Source: Osedax fenrisi (Eukaryota; Annelida; Polychaeta; Sabellida; Siboglinidae). From it: 64,000 bases of DNA. The stretch is from positions 32,312,007 to 32,376,006 of the forward strand of contig OZ025240.1 of the NCBI GenBank assembly GCA_964019155.1. Reading direction: 5' to 3'. The notes beneath the pieces are model-generated. The model worked only from the letters and a program-made list of their open reading frames with translations. It was not told where the DNA came from and ran no database searches. Each line of letters opens with the position of its first letter. The first letter of the stretch is position 1. Made by a program: the position numbers and the translations under genes. Positions 55,868 to 64,000 of the stretch are shown here, piece after piece.

Positions 55868-57182
55868 TAAATAAATAGGCTTACATAATTATATAAGTGT
55901 GTATATATTATAATAATTATATAATAATAATATATATTTATTGAATACAATACAAAAAGCGGATACAAATATGATTATTAATCTATGTGTTAATAATATC
56001 GAATATATACTATTAAAAAATATAAATTATTGAATGAATCATGATTGCATAAGTATTATAAATTAATTAAAACATGCATAATTCCTATCTACACCATGTA
56101 TTATTTTTACTATTTTTTTTGTGCATAACTTTTTTTTAAATAAAAATAAACTAAAATACTTCTATTATAGAATTTAATAATATGTCTAAGGATATCAAAT
56201 TTATTATAATAGCATCAATATAAAAAATCGTATTCCTATGGTTTTATTTATATCGTACAAATACATTATAGTTGGGTTATTCGTAGATTATAAATGTATA
56301 GTATTTACATTTTATACTAGTTTGTAAATATTAAAAATTATAGTAATATTACTAATATTAGATATTATATAGGAAGGTTAAAATGAATTAATAATGTAAT
56401 ATAATGAAAAATAAATAACTTATTGAAAAACAAATATTTCGAAAATGTTACTATAGTATCTTACTTACGATTCTATATTCAATAATATATAACATACATT
56501 TATATATTTATTTACTATATATATACATAGATAATTTATTAAAATATAATACCTACTATATTTAATAATATACAAATTATTTATTATTATTCAAATTTTG
56601 AAATAATCTGAAATAATAATATTGAAATTTAAATAATTACTACTATTTCCTAAGTTTTTATGAGTCATACAAATCTTTGATTATAAATAGAAATTGATGT
56701 ATATTTTTACAAAATAATAATAATATTTAATTCAAAATGTATATTTTTAATTAATAACATCTTTTATATTTTTATTCAATATATTTATTCTAAAGTACAT
56801 TTAATATATTAATTCATAAATTGCCATTTGACATATACGCATTAAGTTGCTGTATTTCGGTAAAAACAGTGTGTCAACAGATTCCGTTTTTTTGTGTAAC
56901 CAAGTATATACACGCAGAAATCTAAAAATGTAATTATTTATAGTCTATTCTCTATAAAACCAAATGATAATTAAATATATTCATTATAATATAACGATTA
57001 TTAAAATATTATTTAATTAGATACCAATTATTTCTCTAACATATAGTAATTCATAAATTAAAGTAGGTGGTTGACACAAAATTGTCGGCCTAATCTTCGT
57101 GTCAGCGTATTCCGTATTTATATGCCCGTTTTGTCTTCTCATTCCGTATATTATATATCTATATATATATATATATATATAT
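55868..57182. other. AT-rich DNA
   Basis: No gene or defined repeat recognised. Short less AT-rich patches at 56830-56930 and 57060-57150 contain no exon that I can support. Confidence 0.45.
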
Positions 57183-57303
57183 GTTTATAATGTAAATTCA
57201 TATAAAACTATACATTTTTAAAATGTAAAAAAATATGTTTTTAATTATTCATATTATGAAAACTAAGTGTTCATTACATATATAGGTTCATACATATATA
57301 CCT

Positions 57304-57334
<31 letters not shown>

Positions 57335-57575
57335 ATAAAACACTATTATATGTTAGTTTAAAATTAATTACATATCTATATGGTGAGTAAAAGCTAACTT
57401 ATATTGCATGTAAATTCATAGTAAATAACAACATTATTGTACGAAAAACGCGGCAAACCTAAATCTATTTCAGTGGTTACGGTACTATAGTATACTTACA
57501 GCAGCGGTACGGAGTAAGTATATCATTATTTACTTCGCAACTATTTCATATTAGTATTACGCATGCGTGTGTTTA
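57183..57575. repeat. Second, diverged copy of the 55407-55860 MITE interior
   Basis: Shares in order ATAATGTAAATTC, AAAATGTA..AATATG, GAAAACTAAGTGTTCATTAC, AAAAGCTAA.TTATATTGCA and AACCTAAATCTATTTCAGTG. It ends with a weakened right end (TACTTCGCAA). A (TA)n run has grown inside. Confidence 0.7.
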
Positions 57576-57632
57576 AGTACACCTCCTTAAATAATGATAC
57601 CCGATATTACATGAACAAACTCATACATTATG

Positions 57633-57665
57633 CATCGATATAAAGAAAGTTTCTTTATATCGATG
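57633..57665. repeat. 33-nt palindrome CATCGATATAAAGAAA
   Basis: Perfect 16-base arms around one G. The same arm sequence with a larger loop recurs at 62299-62339. Confidence 0.8.
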
Positions 57666-57836
57666 ACATTATGATGTATTCAAAAACGTATTCTTTTCAT
57701 GTTAAGACGTGATGGATATTGAAAAGTAATATTTATTATTTAAGTATACATATATGTAATATATATGCTGTAAAAATCATTTAATTGTCAGTAGTTATAT
57801 TATATTATTGGTGCATAGTTATGTATAATATACACA

Positions 57837-57888
<52 letters not shown>

Positions 57889-57959
57889 TTACTTTATAAT
57901 AATTTAAATTAAATATAATTTGAATATAATTATAGTTGAATATTTAAATATTTAAATGT

Positions 57960-57990
<31 letters not shown>

Positions 57991-58513
57991 ATAAGTATAT
58001 TAGTAATATACATAATAGTTTATACATATAGTTATCATTACAGTAATACATTAATACTAGCATGATCATTGCTTTATTTACCATAGAACACGTAGCGTCA
58101 ATAGTAATAATAAGACTGCTACTATGTATAACACGATGCGTGCGTTGGGGGGTATCGCATAACGCCATTACAAGCTCACCATTCAATGTATATAGATAGT
58201 AAATACATAACTCCGTACAAACTCCGGGCACACACACATTTTTAAATTAATTATATTGATTTTGGTTGTAATATACAGATAAAATATAAGCTACAGCAAT
58301 AGGTAGCCTTATTTTTACATTTCAATAAAATGCATATATAAATACATAAACGGATACATTATTTGTTAATACATGTAAATAATTATTCTGTGTAAATCAC
58401 ATTTGAAATGTCACTAATTAAAAATAAATATGAAAAGTACACTTTATACATATACACGTTTATCTAATATATTATATAATCATTAGAATAACGCACTACT
58501 TATATATTATACA

Positions 58514-58549
<36 letters not shown>
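57666..58549. other. AT-rich DNA with one less AT-rich patch
   Basis: (TA)n at 57841-57886, 57968-57990 and 58518-58549. The patch 58060-58230 is less AT-rich and open for about 70 codons on the minus strand (Cys- and Leu-rich, no known motif), with a GTAAAT donor-like site. It could not be tied to the receptor gene by phase. Confidence 0.4.
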
Positions 58550-58555
<6 letters not shown>

Positions 58556-59965
58556 ATGTTTCAAGTAAACTTTCTAGAACAATTGTAATTTTACACAAAG
58601 TTAAAAATAAATTAAATATGAAATCTTTAATTTTATTATATAATGCTTTATTTTTATCACATCTTAATTATTGTTCAAATATTTGGGGGAATACCTTCAA
58701 ATACAGTTTAAAAAATATTTTCATTTTACAAAAAAAGAGCAATAAAATGTATTTGTAATACTCATTCTATGTATACAAATTTCTATACTATTTCTAATTC
58801 TCTTAAATTTGACGATATTGTAAAAATGAATAGTATACAATTTATGTTTCGAGCTTGGAATAATATTTTACCTAAGAATTTACAATTATTATATAAAGCT
58901 AAATCTTATAATGGAAATCTGTTTCATAGAATAAAATAAATTAAAAGTACGAACTGACCGAAAAGCATTTTTTTTATCGAATACTGGTCTAATGCTGTGT
59001 AACAGATTACCACAAAAAATAAGAAAGATTACGAAATTGAATAATGTTAAAACAATTTTTAAATCATTTATGATATCGTCTTATTAATTTTAATTTTATA
59101 TTGTTATATCCTATTTTTATTTATTGTATTATGTGATATATTAATTAATTTATTTGCTACCTTATATTATCAGTAGTATTTTATATTTTTTATTTTATAG
59201 TTTTATAGCTTTTATAGCTTTTAGTTATAGTTTTTTTTTTAATATATTTTTATAATTTGTTATACAATTTTAATATTAGTGTTTTATTGGTTTATATTTT
59301 TGGAGGTACATATTATTCAATTATTTATTTTAAATACATGATGAGAATGATAGTGGGGTTTTTTGCAATATTATTTTATTTTTATTTTTATTTTTGTATT
59401 AAGTTTTTAATTGTACATATTTGTTATTACTTACTTTTAATTACTTACATATTAAATTTTATTTAACATTCAGTATTATTTTCTATTCAGGAAGTCAATT
59501 TTTTATTTTAAATATTAAATATTAAATATAAGATATTCACGAGTACTTTGTATTGATTATTTATGTGGCCGGTAATGGTTCGTGTCGGGGATGAGGATGC
59601 AATTGTTGTGTGGGGGCAATTGTTGCCAGTGCTCTTACTCTTGGCGAAAGTGAGTTCCTTAAGGCATTGGATATAGAAACCCCAAATCCTTCAAGTTGAT
59701 ACAACTTTATCGACTTTCATTAGCAATCGATATAAAGTATTCTAGTTAGATTTTTTTATGACTATTTTTTTACTGATATCCTGGATAGAAATTTATATTA
59801 TAATCTAATATTTTATTTAATATTATTTTAATTTTATATATAATTTTTCTCCCAACAATCACATTGGGTGAACGACTTGATAAGCTCTGCTTTTTCGTTC
59901 ATCCAGGCTAATGCCCAAACTTTGATTATTATTATTATATATATATATATATATATATATACGTA
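58550..59965 (+). mobile_element. Non-LTR retrotransposon, family A copy 2 (5'-truncated)
   Basis: Starts in the RT thumb directly after a (TA)n array and ends with the TTATTATTAT-(TA)n tail. Coding pieces to about 59086: SLILLYNALFLSHLNYCSNI, WGNTFKYSLKNIFILQ, RAIKCICNT, then LMLCNRLPQKIRKITKLNN. The 3' untranslated part at 59570-59740 (GTGTCGGGGATGAGG, TTCCTTAAGGCATTGGA, CTTCAAGTTGATACAA) matches 4458-4580 of copy 1. (TA)n sits at both ends. Confidence 0.8.
59866..59904 (+). other. 3'-terminal hairpin of LINE family A (copy 2)
   Basis: GGGTGAACGA (59866-59875) pairs with TCGTTCATCC (59895-59904), ten pairs with one G-U. The loop has an AGC-tct-GCT inner stem. Against copy 1 the fourth pair of the shared stem is G-C instead of A-T. 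Confidence 0.7.
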
Positions 59966-60186
59966 TAAGATAATAAATACTTCTTTATTGTATAATAAAT
60001 AAGTAGTGCGTTATTCTAATGATTATATAATATATTAGATAAATGTGTATATGTATAAAGTGTACTTTTCATATTGATTTTTAATTAGTGACATTTCAAA
60101 TGTGATTTACACATACTAATTATTTACATATATTAACAAATATATATATTTAATATACTATTTTATTGATTATATTATTACATATA
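59966..60186. other. AT-rich spacer, inverted repeat of 58440-58510
   Basis: 59990-60120 is the reverse complement of about 58380-58515: AGTAGTGCGTTATTCTAATG here and CATTAGAATAACGCACTACT there. So the family A LINE 58550-59965 is flanked by a 130-base inverted repeat. Confidence 0.75.
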
Positions 60187-60640
60187 GGGGACGGAAGGGT
60201 ATTGTGGCCGATGCGGGTATTGTGGCCGATAACGATATTTCAAGAACCATTATAGTTATCAAAAAATGATATATACGAAAAATGTAGATAATTGAATTCT
60301 AAGAATGATAGTGTACATCATTTTTTATGTATATCAATATTAATTATTGATTTTCGCTTAGAGAAAAAAATCAAATAATCGTAATTTTTATCGAAAAAAA
60401 ACGTAAGGTTTACCTTATTTTATAGGCAAGTTATTGAATAAAATTATGTATTTTTAATATATTCAGTTAAGGTAATAAATAATATATCAGATTACATTTA
60501 TAACAATATTCAATAATAACATAATGACATAGTAATCTGTTATTTAAACCAACGAGTGCGATGCGGCTATTGTGGCCGATGCATGGTGGGTATTATGGCC
60601 GATTAATAACCAATCAGCATCGAGATAATTTCAATGTGTA
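60187..60640. mobile_element. Possible left end of a TIR transposon
   Basis: After TA, GGGGACGGAAGGG and two copies of TATTGTGGCCGAT (60199 and 60221). Two more are at about 60575 and 60595, followed by TAACCAATCAGC, the inverse of the GCTGATTGGTTA module of 45232-46160. The layout parallels the 24936/45232 family with a different motif. No right end was found. Confidence 0.45.
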
Positions 60641-60908
60641 AGCGTATCATAAAAATAGTATATTTAAATAATTCTTTATAAAATCACTGAAATATATTTA
60701 TGATATGATTGCGGTTGTCGATATAAAACGCGCTGCCTAAATATTAATTATTTTCAATATACCATGATAGTAGTTATATCAAGAACATATGTCCTTTTCA
60801 TGACCATATGGTTATATGTTCCTATTTAAATACATGTAAAATGTACATTATACCACAACAAATATCATAATATACAATGTATCAGTATTATAGGTGTATA
60901 TATATATA

Positions 60909-61088
60909 AATCTAAATATAGTCTATAATGTATTAATATATACTATATATAGTAGGATAGTATAGATATATTATAAAGTATATACACAAGTGTATATATA
61001 TATACACTTGTGTATATACTTTATAATATAGCTATACTATCCTACTATATATAGTATATGTTAATACATTATAGACTATATTTAGATT
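60909..61088. repeat. 180-nt palindrome with two mismatches
   Basis: 90-base arms centred between 60998 and 60999, with mismatches only near the pairs 60937/61060 (T/G) and 60966/61031 (A/G). The core is ACACAAGTGTATAT. It is AT-rich but not a simple TA repeat. Confidence 0.85.
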
Positions 61089-61298
61089 GTAAAAATAAAC
61101 ACACTATGTACATAATAGTTAAAATCATATATATATATAGGTATTATAAATATATATTACCTATTAGTTTATAAAATAATTGGTTTATAATATATAGTAT
61201 ATTTTATATATCCCCATTTAGTAAATCATATTTATATATCGACATCATAATTCCTACCTATCAATATTGATAACACGATAATAAACCATATATTTTAT

Positions 61299-61329
<31 letters not shown>

Positions 61330-62298
61330 TAATGATAGTATTACTAATTACCCTTATTTATAGTATTGTTAAGAATCCTAATATAAATGTTTAATTTAGT
61401 TATTTTTATTTAATTTATTAAACATAATAAAATAATGATATTATGTTAAAAGTATAACAATATATTTTTATATTTATATTTAATAATCTATATAAAAACT
61501 ATATTTTGTAAGTAGTTAAATTTAAGACTAGCAATGCCTTGGTGTTATTAAATTATTCTAAATTTTAAATTAATGATATGTAATATATATTTATAAATAT
61601 ATTTATATATATATTCATAAATATTCACTAGAAATAAATATAAAATGATGTTAAATAATTTAATAAATTATATTATCTTTATATAAACTATAATTAATTC
61701 AGATATTTTAAAATAATGTTGGATTTTTCAAACCTAACATTTATATATATTTTTATAATATGATATAACTTTATTAAAGTTAAATGGATTTGTTTAAAAA
61801 AAATAACCATATTTGTATAATAATTTACGATTCTGGAATGTTATAATATTATTTATAAATCTATGAATATGTTTATAAATTATACACTTCACATTTATTT
61901 AGTGAAATCCTATATGTATTATGATATTTCAATAATGTTTATAACATGGATAGGGTTTTATTTAGTTTAATATACTCGTATATATTTAACATTTCAAAAT
62001 TATTTAAAAAGCATTTAAAAATATATAAATATATAATTTTAAATTAAATTTTAATATAATTAAAGTTATAGATAATTATCTCAATACAATAAACTATAAC
62101 CCAGATATTTTAATACAATAATATTATCTCACGATATTATATAAATGATAATTGCTTAATTTAATTAAGGTATATGGTTAATTACATAAATAATAATATA
62201 TTATATTCACAAGATATATAATGAAATAGAAAATAAAATGTATATACTTTATTAATTTATATGCATATAGCGCATATTTTAAATGTATCTATCTCAAG
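61089..62298. other. AT-rich DNA
   Basis: Nothing recognised beyond short TA runs (for example 61299-61324). Confidence 0.5.
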
Positions 62299-62339
62299 CA
62301 TCGATATAAAGAAAGAAATCGATATTATTTATATCGATG
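62299..62339. repeat. CATCGATATAAA palindrome, second copy
   Basis: CATCGATATAAA at the left and TTTATATCGATG at the right, with a 17-base loop that starts GAAAG. It shares 17 bases with the arm of 57633-57665. Confidence 0.7.
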
Positions 62340-62404
62340 ATATCAAGTTGATAATATCAACACATAAATCATAACACCAATGTGTACATGAATAACACTG
62401 TATA

Positions 62405-62437
<33 letters not shown>

Positions 62438-62479
62438 CATCGTTTATAATTTCATCGCATATTATGATATTATATATAT

Positions 62480-62628
62480 TTTTTATTATTATTATTTTCT
62501 TAATTGATTTTGATAAATTCTTTCTCACACATTTCTTTTTTGCCGGTGTCTGCACCAAATGTTGTTTATATGGAGATGATGTAATTATTGCGGTATAGCC
62601 CTTTCTTTTTCCTAAGGTTGTCTTTTTC
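62480..62628 (-). pseudogene. Possible C-terminal fragment of a pogo/Tigger-type transposase
   Basis: The minus strand reads KKTTLGKRKGYTAIITSSPY, then KQHLVQTPAKKKCVRK. The phrase GK(T/A)AI(I/L)TSSPYK followed by a basic stretch is a common tail of Tigger/pogo and jerky-like DDE transposases in arthropods. It follows ATTATAG, a possible acceptor. No DDE core is visible nearby, so this is a fragment or an isolated exon. Confidence 0.4.
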
Positions 62629-63113
62629 CTATAATATTAATTAATATTGTAAGTTTATAAATTGATATATATATATATATATATATATATCAATTTATCA
62701 ACTTTATCAACATCTATAGATGATTAGTTTAAAATATATAGTATAGTAATATACCGATTTTACTACTCGATAAAGTAAGATTCGATTAAAGCACGTTGAC
62801 TAAATTATTAATTTGAGAATAATGCAAATTATATATTGTGTATAATTAATAAAATTATAAATCCGTTTATAATAAATTATTATTATATATAAAATATCAA
62901 AATGTTACTAATGATTTTAATTAAATGTATATATTCAATTATTATATATTAATGTATAAATATGTGCAATGTTAATATGTTATACTGTATAACTTATACA
63001 TATAAAATATATAAATAAAAACCATATTTACGAGAGGGGCCTGCAACTTCACCAGTAACCAAACTTTAAAGTAGGCTATCTATGGAAAATTTAATTATTA
63101 TTATATTTATAAT
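62629..63113. other. AT-rich DNA, first half of a local duplication
   Basis: About 62940-63060 is repeated with changes at 63420-63515 (ATATAAATAAAAACCA, ACGAG-GGGG, GTAACCA). Both halves precede or follow the (TA)n array. Confidence 0.5.
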
Positions 63114-63117
63114 ATAT

Positions 63118-63122
63118 ACATG

Positions 63123-63204
<82 letters not shown>
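63118..63204. repeat. (TA)n array, about 87 bp
   Basis: TA run with one TACATA interruption near its start. Confidence 0.95.
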
Positions 63205-63207
<3 letters not shown>

Positions 63208-63520
63208 GCCTTGTATATATCATTAACATATAAGTTAATAATACAATTTCATTATTATAGTATATAAAATATACTATATATAGTATATTGTACAATATAA
63301 TATCAAATATATTTATGAATAAAGTCTGTGAACCTAAGAAGATGGTGAATCTAACCGTAAAACATTTAAATACTATAACTATAGTTATATAGGCTGCCTA
63401 TAGGCGGTATATAATCATTATAATATAAATAAATGTATATACAAATGTATGTTATATTATATAACTTATATAAATAAAAACCAAAATCACGAGGGGGGAA
63501 TTTCATTTGTAACCAGTATA

Positions 63521-63556
63521 CACAGATTTTGCGAAGCATCCTTCGGAAAATCTTTG
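63521..63556. mobile_element. 36-bp micro-element: two MITE ends with no interior
   Basis: CACAGATTTTGCGAAG faces CCTTCGGAAAATCTTTG with three bases between. These are the left and right ends of the 55407-55860 MITE. CAGTATA lies exactly on both sides (63514-63520 and 63557-63563), a 7-base target duplication of the same length as that of the full element. Confidence 0.7.
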
Positions 63557-63564
63557 CAGTATAC

Positions 63565-64000
63565 CATTATCAGAACGTGGGCAATATCTTGAACGGAATT
63601 CCGGACAGATTAATCTGTATATAATTTCATTATTATTATACTTATATTATATATTTATAAATTCACTTTATATATATATACAAATTATTAAAATATTGTT
63701 TTTTATTCTATAGAATAATATATTGTTAAATAAATATACATAATATATGTGTATATTGATTTAACAATAATTATTATATTTAATACTTTAATTAAGGTTT
63801 TTTCCATATCAAAAATATTTAAAGCTTATAATATATAGGCTATTGTAGTAGTATAGTATATACTATATACATATATATGCATGTTATAATACATATATTT
63901 TAGTGCATTTGTTTAATTTAATTAATAACATATGTTTTTCTAATTGAAAAAATATTAAACTATAATTACACATTAATTACACATTAATGACATTAAGGCC
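63565..64000. other. AT-rich DNA
   Basis: No feature recognised to the end of the window. Confidence 0.5.

Noticed and set aside
58075..58240. Leu-rich minus-strand reading as signal peptide exon of the receptor
   Set aside because: No in-frame Met, and joining its GTAAAT donor to exon 34729-34863 creates a TGA at the junction.

Overview
This is an extremely AT-rich stretch of an animal nuclear genome (about four fifths A+T by eye). It has dozens of (TA)n arrays, spliceosomal exons with GT/AG borders, three lineages of non-LTR retrotransposon, two Gypsy-type LTR elements and several short terminal-inverted-repeat transposons. Nothing prokaryotic is present. An invertebrate, perhaps an insect with a very AT-rich genome, is the best guess; the species cannot be told from the sequence.

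The most important content is not visible as long ORFs. Nine short minus-strand exons between 34863 and 5537 join with matching splice phases into about 449 residues of a class C G-protein-coupled receptor. They cover the extracellular Venus-flytrap domain and most resemble metabotropic glutamate receptors. The five positions that hold the alpha-amino-acid part of the ligand are kept, at mGluR spacing. Those that hold the glutamate side chain are replaced, as in the insect mXR (mangetout) orphan-type receptors. The 5' exon(s), including the signal peptide, and the cysteine-rich and seven-helix parts lie outside the window or were not found.

Left half (1-34.9 kb) = introns of this gene, packed with mobile DNA. 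A CR1/Jockey-group LINE (family A) lies at 780-4975, and L2-like LINE relics at 6790-7250 and 7560-10050. Two minisatellite blocks occupy 15.2-17.0 kb, followed by a second family A copy at 17.1-18.8 kb. An L2-like LINE (family B) is at 20.3-23.1 kb and a TIR element at 24936-25839. A complete but dead Gypsy element with both LTRs (27329-34505) is itself interrupted by a 5'-truncated RTE element (31402-33645) with a 13-bp target-site duplication.

Right half (34.9-64 kb) = intergenic or further intron. It holds a minisatellite element with 26-bp inverted ends (34949-42036) carrying a nearly full-length family B LINE, hAT-like elements at 42493-44351 and 49884-51415, and a second copy of the TIR family (45232-46160). 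A 460-bp tandem duplication, an old Gypsy relic (52.5-54.2 kb), a MITE with 7-bp target duplications (55407-55860), a third family A LINE (58.5-60.0 kb) and two long palindromes follow.

Two LINE families end in 3' hairpins whose stems change by compensating base pairs between copies, which suggests recognition elements for their reverse transcriptases. In the best family B copy, ORF1 and ORF2 are in the same frame, separated only by UGA-CUA, and ORF2 has no AUG upstream of its endonuclease, which points to stop-codon readthrough or one ancestral fused ORF.
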